Translations under genes and position numbers: made by a program
The notes under the pieces: generated by a model
Told to the model about the DNA's origin: nothing
What the model saw: the letters and a program-made list of their open reading frames with translations, nothing else
Database searches by the model: none
Shown here: positions 43,482 to 51,886 of the stretch, piece after piece
Layout: each line of letters opens with the position of its first letter
Position numbering within the stretch: position 1 is the stretch's first letter
Origin: CAMYLY01 sp036397755
GTDB lineage: Bacteria > Gemmatimonadota > Gemmatimonadetes > Gemmatimonadales > GWC2-71-9
Assembly: GCA_036397755.1 (NCBI GenBank)
Contig: DASWII010000046.1
Location: 1-64,000, forward strand
Reading direction: 5' to 3'
Length of the DNA stretch: 64,000 nucleotides

Positions 43482-44630
43482 ATGACGAAGCCGTTTGACA
43501 TGCGTGTGGTGCAGCGCGGTGCCCGTCTCAGGCGGTCACCCTTCTTCGACGCGACACTGCGGGCGGGGTGTTGGGGCTACACGGTCTACAACCACATGTT
43601 CTTGCCGATCGGCTACGCCGACCTCGAAGAAGAGTACTGGCGCTTGCTCAATGACGTGACCATGTGGGACGTGAGTGTCGAACGGCAAGTCGAGATCACC
43701 GGACCGGACGCGTTCGCTTTCACCAACTTGCTGACGCCTCGTGATCTCACGAAGTGTCGAGTCGGCCAGGGCAAGTACGTCATCATCACGGCGGAGGACG
43801 GCGGGATCATCAACGACCCGGTGCTGCTGCGCCTGGGCGACAACCATTTCTGGCTGGCGCTCGCGGACAGCGACGTGCTGCTCTGGGCTAAGGGGGTTGC
43901 CTACCAGTCCGGCATGGACGTGGACATCAAGGAGCCGGACGTGTCGCCGATGCAGGTCCAGGGCCCCAAGTCGAAAGAGGTGGTCGCATCCTTGTTTGGC
44001 GACGCGGTGCTGGACCTCCATTACTACTACTTCCTGGAGACGCAGCTGGACGGCATCCCCGTCATCGTGACCCGGACCGGTTGGAGTGGTGAGGTTGGGT
44101 TCGAGATCTATCTACGGGACGGGTCCAAAGGCGAGGCGCTGTGGAACCGTGTGACGGAGGCGGGCACGCCGTACAACATCGCGCCCACGGGACCCTCGGA
44201 CATCCGTCGGATCGAGGCCGGGATCCTGAACTACGGGATCGACATAACCCTCGACAATCACCCCTATGAGGTGGGGCTCGGTTGGCTCGTCGACCTGGAG
44301 CAGGGAGCCGACTTCATCGGCAAGGAGGCGCTCCGCCAGTTGGCCCAGCAGGAACCGACGCGCCAGCTCGTGGGCGTCGAGATCGCAGGAGACCGCTTGG
44401 CGTTCAACTACGCGCGCTGGCCGGTCGCCGCCGGGGGCGAGGACGTTGGCGCCATCACGTCGGCGGTGTACTCACCGCGCCTCGAGCGCAACATCGGCTA
44501 TGCCATGGTCCCTGTGGCCCACGCCGCACTGGGCTCGTCGTTGACCGTCACAACCCCGGACGGGGCGCGCGAGGCCACCGTGGTGCCGAAGCCGTTCGTC
44601 GACCCCACGAAGGAGACGCCGAAGTCCTGA
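43482..44630 (+). CDS. DmdA-like GcvT-family demethylase/aminomethyltransferase
   Basis: This 382-residue protein keeps the GcvT fold and shows features shared with dimethylsulfoniopropionate demethylases (DmdA): RRSPFFDATLRAG near the start, YTVYNHMFLPIGY, VTMWDVSVERQVEITGPD, LADSDVLLWAKGVAYQSGMD and DVSPMQVQGPKSKEV. Conventional T proteins typically have FDVSHMG in place of WDVSVERQVEI. It may remove a methyl group to tetrahydrofolate from DMSP or a similar S- or N-methyl compound, but only phylogeny or assays can tell. It is coupled to the pdxH gene by a 1-bp overlap (TGATG). The ATG at 43482 is the only good start. Confidence 0.85.
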   Translation: MTKPFDMRVVQRGARLRRSPFFDATLRAGCWGYTVYNHMFLPIGYADLEEEYWRLLNDVTMWDVSVERQVEITGPDAFAFTNLLTPRDLTKCRVGQGKYVIITAEDGGIINDPVLLRLGDNHFWLALADSDVLLWAKGVAYQSGMDVDIKEPDVSPMQVQGPKSKEVVASLFGDAVLDLHYYYFLETQLDGIPVIVTRTGWSGEVGFEIYLRDGSKGEALWNRVTEAGTPYNIAPTGPSDIRRIEAGILNYGIDITLDNHPYEVGLGWLVDLEQGADFIGKEALRQLAQQEPTRQLVGVEIAGDRLAFNYARWPVAAGGEDVGAITSAVYSPRLERNIGYAMVPVAHAALGSSLTVTTPDGAREATVVPKPFVDPTKETPKS

Positions 44631-45283
44631 TGTCGTTCCTCGGGAACGTACGTGCGATCCTGACGCTCGGCCGTGGCACGATGGGGAAGTTGCCCACCCT
44701 GGCGGAGACACCGCACCCGTTCGCGCTGTTCGACGACTGGATGCGGGCGGCGACGCGGGCCGGGATCTTCCTGCCTGAAGCGATGACGCTCGCCACCGCG
44801 ACCAAGGACGGCGTGCCGTCGGCGCGTATGATGCTGCTCAAGGGAGTGGATGCGCGCGGGTTCCGGTTCTTCACGAACTACGACAGCCGGAAAGGCGGTG
44901 AGCTCGATGACAATCCGCGCGCGGCGATCGTGCTGCACTGGGCGGTGCTCGAGCGCCAGGTGCGGGTGGAAGGCACGGTGGAACGGTTGGGTCACGACGA
45001 GTCGTTGGCATACTTCCGCTCGCGACCCCGCGGGGCGCAGATCGGTGCGTGGGCGTCGGACCAGAGTCGCTCGCTGCAGGATCGCGCGGAACTGGAGCGG
45101 CACGTCGCCGCCCGCGAACGGGAGTTCGCGGACGGCGAGGTACCGCTCCCGCCGTATTGGGGTGGGTTCGTCCTGAGGCCCCAGTGCATCGAGTTCTGGC
45201 AAGGCCGTCTCAACCGGCTGCACGACCGCCTGCGGTACGACCGCGACGGGGACGCGTGGCGCGTGACGCGGCTGTATCCTTAG
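44630..45283 (+). CDS. pdxH: Pyridoxine/pyridoxamine 5'-phosphate oxidase
   Basis: The 217-residue protein matches PdxH: PEAMTLATATKDGVPSARMM near the N-terminus, FRFFTNYDSRKGGELDDNP, IVLHWAVLERQVRVEG, and the signature IEFWQGRLNRLHDRLRY near the end. FMN- and PLP-contacting Arg and Lys residues are present, so it should convert PNP/PMP to PLP. The start ATG overlaps the upstream TGA (TGATG), so it is co-translated with the DmdA-like gene. PLP is the cofactor of many amino-acid enzymes, which may explain the neighbourhood, but this is inference. Confidence 0.93.
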   Translation: MSFLGNVRAILTLGRGTMGKLPTLAETPHPFALFDDWMRAATRAGIFLPEAMTLATATKDGVPSARMMLLKGVDARGFRFFTNYDSRKGGELDDNPRAAIVLHWAVLERQVRVEGTVERLGHDESLAYFRSRPRGAQIGAWASDQSRSLQDRAELERHVAAREREFADGEVPLPPYWGGFVLRPQCIEFWQGRLNRLHDRLRYDRDGDAWRVTRLYP

Positions 45284-45352
45284 CGGAGGCGACCGAACGC
45301 GGGCGCGCACGCAGGTTTTCCCGCCCGACGTCCACCGCCCCAAACGCCCACT

Positions 45353-45634
45353 ATGGAATCCTATCAGATCTACAACCTGGTCGAAGCGCTCATCGTCATG
45401 TTTGGCGTGCTCGGCGTGTCGGGCATCGGTGCATGGGTGCTGGTGAAGCGGCGGCGCCACAGCGAGCTCCAGGCGGCGGACCCGGCCCTGCTGTCCGTCC
45501 TGGAGCAGCTGCGGGCGAGCGTGGACGGTATGCGAGAAGACGTAGCCGACATGGCCGATCGCCTGGAGTTCACGGAGCGCGCCATGGCGCAGCTCGCGGA
45601 GCAAAAGAATCGGGGCCAGCTGCCGGGCGTCTGA
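45353..45634 (+). CDS. Small single-pass membrane protein with coiled coil
   Basis: This 93-residue protein has one hydrophobic helix (about 8-29: NLVEALIVMFGVLGVSGIGAW) then an amphipathic, coiled-coil-like helix (LLSVLEQLRASVDGMREDV, continuing to RLEFTERAMAQLA). It ends before a strong hairpin at 45652-45693. No family is recognised. It lies 69 bp downstream of pdxH and probably belongs to that unit. Confidence 0.7.
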   Translation: MESYQIYNLVEALIVMFGVLGVSGIGAWVLVKRRRHSELQAADPALLSVLEQLRASVDGMREDVADMADRLEFTERAMAQLAEQKNRGQLPGV

Positions 45635-45651
45635 TCCGGCGGTGTGGTAAC

Positions 45652-45693
45652 GTACGACGCCCCGCGCATCTTCGGATGCGCGGGGCGTCGTAC
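45652..45693. terminator. Perfect 19-bp stem with UUCG loop, bidirectional
   Basis: GTACGACGCCCCGCGCATC (45652-45670), loop TTCG, and its exact reverse complement (45675-45693) form a 19-bp stem with no mismatch and a stable UUCG-type loop. It lies between the stop at 45634 (plus strand) and the stop at 45714 (minus strand), so it can serve both converging genes. There is no T-tract on either side. Confidence 0.7.
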
Positions 45694-45713
45694 TTGCAGG
45701 AACCCGTCCCAGC

Positions 45714-47051
45714 CTACGGTTTGTCCTTCGGCAGCGGGCGTGCCCGATACTTCTCGTACAACTCCAGATGCCGGTTCCCAACACCCACATCGACCCCGTC
45801 GATGATGACGTGGCGCACGGTGGTGCGGATCTCCAGCGGATCCCCGTCGGTCACGACGAGATTGGCCCGCTTGCCCACCTCGATCGTGCCCAGTTCGTCC
45901 CCCACACCAAGGATCTCCGCCGGGTAGCGAGTGATGGCCTTGAGCGCCTCCTCGTGAGGAAGGCCATACCCGACTGCCATGCCGATCTCGTAGGGCAGGG
46001 TTCGCGAGTCGGAGGAGCTGAACGTCGACAACGCGAACGTGATCCCCGCCGCATGCACCCTCGCCGGCAACGAGTACGCGTCGTCGTACCGGCGGTCCGA
46101 ACCCGGCATGGCCTGGGTGGCGCCGAGAATCACGGGAATATTCTTCTCGGCGAGCAGGTCGAACACCTTGTCGATCTCGCTGCCCCCTCCTCCACCGAAC
46201 CCGCCGCCGCCGCTGTTCAAGAGCACGATGCGAACCTGCTGTTCGTCCGCAAACGCCACGGCGTCGCGAATTGCCTGCTGACTGGTGGCGCTCACCAGGA
46301 ACGGGATCTCGCCCCCGAGCACGCGCGCAACAGCCTCCAACCGAAGATCGCGACGGACCGGGTCCCCGGCGTCGCGTGCCCGCGCGTACTGTCGGGCCGC
46401 ATCGAGCCACGCGACGATGTCGCGTTTGGCCTCCTCGTACTGCTCCTGCACCTGGCGGAATGATCGCTGCTGCGCGGCGAACCCGCCGAAGCCAAACCCG
46501 CCACCGCGCATCGTGGGCCAGCTCAACATCACGCCCACGGACGGCCGAATCAGCATCTCCTCTACCGTCCACCCCGCGAGGTTCATCAGCGATCCCTGAC
46601 CACCCATGCCACCACCCGCCGAGGAGGGCGTGGCCACGGCATGCGTGACACCGTTCGCCCGCGCCACAGGGATGTGCTCGCTAGCCGGATGAACCGCGGT
46701 GGCCCCCAGCAGGTGCGGATTGAACTCGCCCAACTCACGCTGATCGTTGGTCACGTCCACCGCCCCCACCTCCGTGAGACCGAGATCGGTCGAGGCGTCG
46801 AAGAACCCGGGATAGACCTCGAGGCCCGCGCCGTCGATCACTCGCGCACCGGCGGGAACGGTCACATCGGTCCCGACGGCCGTGATCCGACCGTCCTGGA
46901 TTACGACGGTGCCCCTCTCGATGGCCGGACCCGCCAGCGTCACGATCTTGACGTTACGAATGGCCAGCGCCGGGCGCTCCTGCGCCGGCGCCGGGAGGGC
47001 CCAGCACGCAACGAGAGCCGTGCCCACCAGTACCGATATACGATTCCGCAT
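45714..47051 (-). CDS. Secreted amidohydrolase-like protein lacking metal His pair
   Basis: The 445-residue protein has a signal peptide (MRNRISVLVGTALVACWAL, PAPAQ) and amidohydrolase-family end modules (ALAIRNVKIVTLAGPAIERG, EVGKRANLVVTDGDPLEIR). The metal motif, normally PGFIDxHxH, reads YPGFFDASTDLGL, so both His are lost. Glycine-rich stretches (GGGGFGGGGGSE, GGGFGFGGFA) are present. It is probably a catalytically dead partner of the 926-residue protein encoded immediately upstream, with which it overlaps by 1 bp (TAATG). The function is otherwise unknown. Confidence 0.82.
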   Translation of the reverse strand: MRNRISVLVGTALVACWALPAPAQERPALAIRNVKIVTLAGPAIERGTVVIQDGRITAVGTDVTVPAGARVIDGAGLEVYPGFFDASTDLGLTEVGAVDVTNDQRELGEFNPHLLGATAVHPASEHIPVARANGVTHAVATPSSAGGGMGGQGSLMNLAGWTVEEMLIRPSVGVMLSWPTMRGGGFGFGGFAAQQRSFRQVQEQYEEAKRDIVAWLDAARQYARARDAGDPVRRDLRLEAVARVLGGEIPFLVSATSQQAIRDAVAFADEQQVRIVLLNSGGGGFGGGGGSEIDKVFDLLAEKNIPVILGATQAMPGSDRRYDDAYSLPARVHAAGITFALSTFSSSDSRTLPYEIGMAVGYGLPHEEALKAITRYPAEILGVGDELGTIEVGKRANLVVTDGDPLEIRTTVRHVIIDGVDVGVGNRHLELYEKYRARPLPKDKP

Positions 47052-49831
47052 TAGCGCACCTCCTCTGCATCATCGGTGGTCACCCGGGTACCCCGCTGCT
47101 GCGGACGGTAACGCTCGAGCAGTTTCTGTTTCTCAGCTTCCAGCTCTTGCTGCACCTGTTGATCGTGCTCGCGATCGAAATACAGCTTGCCGTCGATGTA
47201 CGTCTGCTGCACGACCCCGAACGTGCTGAGCGGGTGGCCCTGGAAGATCACCAAGTCCGCGTCCTTGCCGACCTCGATGGACCCCACGCGGTCGGACACG
47301 CCCAGTTGGATGGCGGGGTTGAGCGTGACCAGCTTCAGTGCCTCCGTTTCACTGAGCCCGCCCCACTTCATTGTCTTGGCGGCCTCCTGGTTGAGGTGGC
47401 GCATTTCCTCGCCGCTATCCGAGTTGATCGACGTGACCACACCACGCTGGGTCATGAGCGCGGCGTTGTAGGGAATCGCGTCGTACGCCTCGACCTTATA
47501 CGCCCACCAGTCCGAGAATGTGGACGCCCCCGCGCCGTGCGCGGCGATCTCGTCGGCCACCTTGTACCCCTCCAGCACGTGCTGGAACGTGGCGATGCGG
47601 AAGTTGAACTCCTCCGCCACTCGCAAGAGCTGGAGGATCTCGTCCGCCCGATACGAGTGGGCGTGTACGAGGCGGTCACCGGCGAGCACCTGGGCCAGCG
47701 CCTCCAGCTTCAGGTCGCGACGCGGGGGCACGGCGTTGCGATCACGCCGGCGCCGCACCTCGTAGTCGGACCAGCTCTTCTGATACTCCTGCGCATCCAG
47801 GAACGCCTGCCGAACGACGTCCTGGACGCCCATCCGGCTGTTGGGATATCGATCGGGGTTCCGGTCGCGCTTCACATTCTCGCCCAGCGCGAACTTGATG
47901 CCCGGCGGCGCCCCGTCGAACAGCAGCCCGTCGGCATTCTCTCCCCAGCGCGCCTTGATCACGGCGTTTTTCCCACCGATCGGATTCGCCGACCCATGAA
48001 GGACGTTGGCACTCGTCACGCCGCCGGCCGCCGCCAGGTAGATCCCCCGGTCAGTCGGGTCCAGCACGTCCTCGATCCCCACCATGGCCGAAACCGCAAC
48101 AGCGCCTTCGTTGATCGCGTCCGCGGCGATGTGGGAGTGCGCGTCGATGATGCCTGGAGTGACGAACTTGCCGGTGGCGTCCACGACCTGTGCTCCGCGC
48201 GGCGCCGTAAGGTTCCGTCCGATCTCCGCGATCTTGCCGTCGCGGATCAGCACGTCGGCATTCTCCAGCGTGCCGCTGGTCACGGTCATGACCGTCGCAT
48301 GTTGAATCAGCACGATGGCCGCATCGCTCACCGGTCCGCGATCCCGTGTCATCTCGACCGGGGCCGTGAACGCCAGCTCCTCGCCGGCCGCACCGCGCCC
48401 ACCGCGTGCGGCAGCTCCACGACCGCCCGCGTCCTCGCTCTCATCGGCCTCATCGACGGATGCGGTCGTCGCGGACCCCACGTCGAACTTGCGACCGTCC
48501 ACGAACACCATCCGCGTCTTCGTGTCCTCGCCAAACAGGTCGCCGTCGGTCACGACGAGATTGGCGATCTTGCCCGGTTCGACACTCCCCAACCGGTCGG
48601 CAACACCGAAAATCTGAGCTGGCGCCAGCGTCACCGCGCGCACCGCGGCGTCGGGCGACAACCCAAGGCGCATCGCGCGGCGGACATTCGCCGCGAACCC
48701 CGAGGGGTCGGCCTCCGACGAGTACATGGCGAATGCGACCCCCGCCGACTCGAGTGCCGCAGGTGTCGTGGGCGCGCGGTCCCAGAATCGCAGGGTCTCC
48801 AGTGGAATGTCCGCGTCCGGATCCGCCTCGCGCGCCCGTCGTGGCCAGTCGATGTTGACCAGAGTCGGGACGCCCGCGGCCGCGAGGTCCGCGGCGGCGG
48901 CGAATCCCTCGTGCACCCCGTACACGACCGCGCGCGTCTTCGTCTCCGCGGCGATCGCGATCGCACGGCGAATCTCACGCTCCCGAACCCCGGGCATCAG
49001 CACCGGCCACTGCGCGGCGAGCACGCGCCGGAGCGGCTCCAAGGCCCTGTCGTACCCAGGCCGTTCCTTGCCGCGTGGATCGGAATCGTAGGCCGACCAC
49101 ACGAGGTCGTAATGCGCGGCATCGAAGAACACCTGCTTGATGTAGGCGATGCCCCCCATGAGCGATTGGGGGTAGCCTGGGAATCCGGGCGCCTGCAGGT
49201 TGATGCGCATGGCCACGGGCGTGCGCACCACCATGTCATTCGGGCGCTCCCCGGCGAGGTTCACCCAGGCCGCCTGGCCGGCGATGTAGCCCCGCTCCGG
49301 CGTCGCCACCACGGACGTGAATCCCGCCGAGCGCCACTTCTCGATCGCATCATCCCCGGCATTCAGCTCGTCCCCGGCATTCACCCACGAGAACGTCCCA
49401 GGCCGATCCTCCGGCCCCCAGGAATAGTCCGCTGGATCGGCTCCCGCTGCGCCCTGACCGCCGCCACCACCTTGGCCGAAACCACCGGCGCCGCCGCGGG
49501 GCACCTTGAGCGTGGCAGGCAGTGCGACTGTGGACATGGAATTGACGAGGCCGGGGTACACCGTCAAGCCACTCGCGTCGATGACCCACGCGTCTGCGGG
49601 AACCTGTACCGACGCGCCGACGGTCGCGATCAGCCCGTCCTTGATGACGACCGTGCCGTTCTCGATCGTGCGGCCCGAGACCGTGACGATGCGGGCGTTG
49701 GTGATGGCATAGTGCCCCGGCGGCGTCGGTGTCTGGAGCACGGTGCTCTGGGCACCCGCCGTGGACACGCCGGGCACGACCGCCATGATCGCCAGCGCGC
49801 TCGCCTTTCCGAACCTGACTAGTAGTGACAT
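47051..49831 (-). CDS. Secreted two-domain amidohydrolase, one domain degenerate
   Basis: The 926-residue protein has a signal peptide and two amidohydrolase-like halves. The N-terminal half carries RIVTVSGRTIENGTVVIKDG, but the metal motif is replaced (TVYPGLVNSMSTVALPATL), so it is degenerate. The C-terminal half retains the ligands: PGIIDAHSHIA, GIKFALGENVK (carboxylated Lys), HAHSYRADE, FQHVLEG and INSDSGEE, and should be the active part. It overlaps the next gene's start by 1 bp, forming a secreted pair. Together the two genes hold three amidohydrolase-like domains with only one intact metal site. The substrate is unknown. Confidence 0.88.
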   Translation of the reverse strand: MSLLVRFGKASALAIMAVVPGVSTAGAQSTVLQTPTPPGHYAITNARIVTVSGRTIENGTVVIKDGLIATVGASVQVPADAWVIDASGLTVYPGLVNSMSTVALPATLKVPRGGAGGFGQGGGGGQGAAGADPADYSWGPEDRPGTFSWVNAGDELNAGDDAIEKWRSAGFTSVVATPERGYIAGQAAWVNLAGERPNDMVVRTPVAMRINLQAPGFPGYPQSLMGGIAYIKQVFFDAAHYDLVWSAYDSDPRGKERPGYDRALEPLRRVLAAQWPVLMPGVREREIRRAIAIAAETKTRAVVYGVHEGFAAAADLAAAGVPTLVNIDWPRRAREADPDADIPLETLRFWDRAPTTPAALESAGVAFAMYSSEADPSGFAANVRRAMRLGLSPDAAVRAVTLAPAQIFGVADRLGSVEPGKIANLVVTDGDLFGEDTKTRMVFVDGRKFDVGSATTASVDEADESEDAGGRGAAARGGRGAAGEELAFTAPVEMTRDRGPVSDAAIVLIQHATVMTVTSGTLENADVLIRDGKIAEIGRNLTAPRGAQVVDATGKFVTPGIIDAHSHIAADAINEGAVAVSAMVGIEDVLDPTDRGIYLAAAGGVTSANVLHGSANPIGGKNAVIKARWGENADGLLFDGAPPGIKFALGENVKRDRNPDRYPNSRMGVQDVVRQAFLDAQEYQKSWSDYEVRRRRDRNAVPPRRDLKLEALAQVLAGDRLVHAHSYRADEILQLLRVAEEFNFRIATFQHVLEGYKVADEIAAHGAGASTFSDWWAYKVEAYDAIPYNAALMTQRGVVTSINSDSGEEMRHLNQEAAKTMKWGGLSETEALKLVTLNPAIQLGVSDRVGSIEVGKDADLVIFQGHPLSTFGVVQQTYIDGKLYFDREHDQQVQQELEAEKQKLLERYRPQQRGTRVTTDDAEEVR

Positions 49832-49957
49832 GGTGAACTTTCCCAGTGAAATGATGGCAACGAGAAACGTTAGTCTCCGGTACGGGGGTCTGCCAGTTGT
49901 GTCGATCGCGGAGTGTACGCCGGAACGGACCCTCCTCCAGCCAGCGTTCCCCCACGT

Positions 49958-51043
49958 CTACCGCTTGCTCTCGCGCACCCTCTCGACGACCATATCGCCC
50001 ATCGCATCGGTCGCGATGCCGCTGCGCGCATCCGCCGTCTTGACCTTCCCGCTCTGCAGCAGATCGGTCACTGCCTGCTCGACGCGGGCGGCGGCACCCG
50101 GCTCGCCCAGATAATCGAGCATCATGGCCACCGCCAGGATGGAGCCCAGTGGGCACGCGACGTTTTTCCCGGTGTATTTCGGCGCCGAGCCATGGATCGG
50201 CTCGAACATGGACGTCTTTCCGGGGTGGATGTTCCCGGACGCCGCTATGCCCATGCCACCCTGCAGCATCGCTCCGAGATCGGTGATGATGTCACCGAAG
50301 AGGTTCGTAGTGACGATCACGTCGAACCACTCCGGGTTCTTGATCATCCACATGCACGTCGCGTCGACGTACGCATGGTCCTGCGCGATGGCTGGGTAGT
50401 CCGCCGCCACGCTCGCGTAGGCCCGCGTCCAGATGTCGTGCGGCCGGATGGCGTTGGCTTTGTCCACCAGGGTCACCCGCGACTCGTGATCGGGGCCGCG
50501 GGCCGCCGCCCGCCGCTGGGCGACCTCGAACGCATACCGGACAGCGCGCTCACACCCTTTCCACGTGTACACGCCGTTCACGAGGGCGACTTCATCGGGC
50601 GTTCCCTTCTTGAGGTGCCCCCCGATTTGGGAGTACATCCCCTCTGTGTTCTCGCGCACGACGACGAAGTCCAGATCTTCGAGCCGCTTGCCCTTGAGGG
50701 GACACAGATGTTCCGCGTACAGCTTGATGGGCCGGAGATTCACGTATAGGTCGAGCCCGAACCTGAGCCCGAGGATCACCGATCGCTCGACGAGGCCGGG
50801 CTCAACGTCGGGGTGACCGATCGCGCCGAGCAGCACGGCATCCAGCCCGCGCCACTCGTCGATCACCCGATCCGGCACCAGTTCCTTCGTTGTGAGATAG
50901 TGCTCACCACTGTAGGGATACTCGACGAACTCGTATGTGAACTCTTCGTCGGCGGCGACCGCCTCGAGGACCTTCGTCCCTTCCCTCAGTACCTCCGGCC
51001 CGATGCCATCCCCTGGGATCACCCCGATGGTGTAGTGCGCCAT
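49958..51043 (-). CDS. leuB: Isopropylmalate/isocitrate dehydrogenase family, LeuB-type
   Basis: This 361-residue protein has the beta-decarboxylating dehydrogenase fold: IGVIPGDGIGPEVLREG near the start, LGLRFGLDLYVNLRP with substrate-binding Arg residues, FVVVRENTEGMYSQIGG, VTLVDKANAIRP, and the signature NLFGDIITDLGAMLQGG, then FEPIHGSAPKYTGKNVACP. The length suits LeuB. The ENTEG loop differs from standard LeuB (usually ELTGG or EGTEG), so tartrate or related dehydrogenases remain possible. The ATG at 51043 has CGGAG ahead. No other leucine gene is nearby, so leuB is likely but not certain. Confidence 0.75.
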   Translation of the reverse strand: MAHYTIGVIPGDGIGPEVLREGTKVLEAVAADEEFTYEFVEYPYSGEHYLTTKELVPDRVIDEWRGLDAVLLGAIGHPDVEPGLVERSVILGLRFGLDLYVNLRPIKLYAEHLCPLKGKRLEDLDFVVVRENTEGMYSQIGGHLKKGTPDEVALVNGVYTWKGCERAVRYAFEVAQRRAAARGPDHESRVTLVDKANAIRPHDIWTRAYASVAADYPAIAQDHAYVDATCMWMIKNPEWFDVIVTTNLFGDIITDLGAMLQGGMGIAASGNIHPGKTSMFEPIHGSAPKYTGKNVACPLGSILAVAMMLDYLGEPGAAARVEQAVTDLLQSGKVKTADARSGIATDAMGDMVVERVRESKR

Positions 51044-51100
51044 GGCCGCTCCGTTCAGGAATCAAGAGAACTGGAAGCTAGCCACCCGACCCCTGCGCGG

Positions 51101-51766
51101 TCACGGGTGCGTCGCGGGCCAGCCAATCAGGTAGGTGAGCCGGCCGGCGGGCCCCGGGAGCGCTCCGCTTCCCACTTCCCACGAGTACCCAACCGGTGCC
51201 GACTCACGCGCCAGCCGGCCCAGTTCGTCCGGCGTGTACGCTCGAAGCTGCGACACGAGCCCGTCCCAGAAACAAATGAGCGGGACGAGTGGCACGAGGT
51301 ACGTAAACAACAAGCGGCGCCACGTGCATGGGCGGATCATCGGGGTGGCGACCCAAACGAAGATCGGGGTCAGGAACATGGCGAACACCATCGCCCACCG
51401 CCGCTCGGGAATCTCCATGACAACGATGGGATCCCCCGCCGCGACGGCGTCGCGCAGGACTGCCCGGGCATCGTCCGGGGCAAAGTGATGAAAGGCGTTG
51501 AAGAGCGTGCGGACCCCCCGCAAGTCCGGCGGCACCGCGCGTGCGTCGACCGGTGAGCACCGGTAGGTCAGGACGGACCCACCTTGCACACGCTCCGCGA
51601 CTCGATGGCGGTGCGGGAACTTGTCCGTCATCGTGATGGACACCCGTTTCCCCCTGGCGGCCAACGCTTCACTGAGTTGCCGGGTCGGCCCGCCGCTCCC
51701 GGAACAGAGATCGACGACGGTCCGCCGGTCCGTCGCGTCGCAAACGCGCTCCAGGATCGGCACCAT
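51101..51766 (-). CDS. SAM-dependent methyltransferase with membrane segments, N-terminus unclear
   Basis: From ATG 51766 the protein is 221 residues, with the Class I motif TVVDLCSGSGGPTRQL, LFNAFHHFAPDDARA after it, and two hydrophobic segments (FAMFLTPIFVWVATP, LLFTYLVPLVPLICFW). Coding continues in frame upstream to the previous stop at 51887, reading RLHLFELEDLAWLPATLRDL, then TDYLQFVQDRLPLYEP, which looks conserved in related methyltransferases. No ATG, GTG or TTG begins this extension; GTC at 51883-51881 is at ideal distance from GGAGGAG. The true start may be an unusual codon or there may be a base substitution. The substrate is unknown. Confidence 0.7.
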   Translation of the reverse strand: MVPILERVCDATDRRTVVDLCSGSGGPTRQLSEALAARGKRVSITMTDKFPHRHRVAERVQGGSVLTYRCSPVDARAVPPDLRGVRTLFNAFHHFAPDDARAVLRDAVAAGDPIVVMEIPERRWAMVFAMFLTPIFVWVATPMIRPCTWRRLLFTYLVPLVPLICFWDGLVSQLRAYTPDELGRLARESAPVGYSWEVGSGALPGPAGRLTYLIGWPATHP

Positions 51767-51886
51767 CGGTTCGTAGAGTGGCAGTCGATCCTGGACGAAC
51801 TGCAGATAGTCCGTGGCCAGATCTCGCAGGGTGGCCGGGAGCCAAGCCAGGTCCTCGAGCTCGAAGAGATGGAGGCGCTGGACGGC

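Noticed and set aside
47147..49822. Long plus-strand open frame (about 890 codons) antisense to the amidohydrolase gene
   Set aside because: Shadow of a real gene with low-complexity Arg/His/Val translation.
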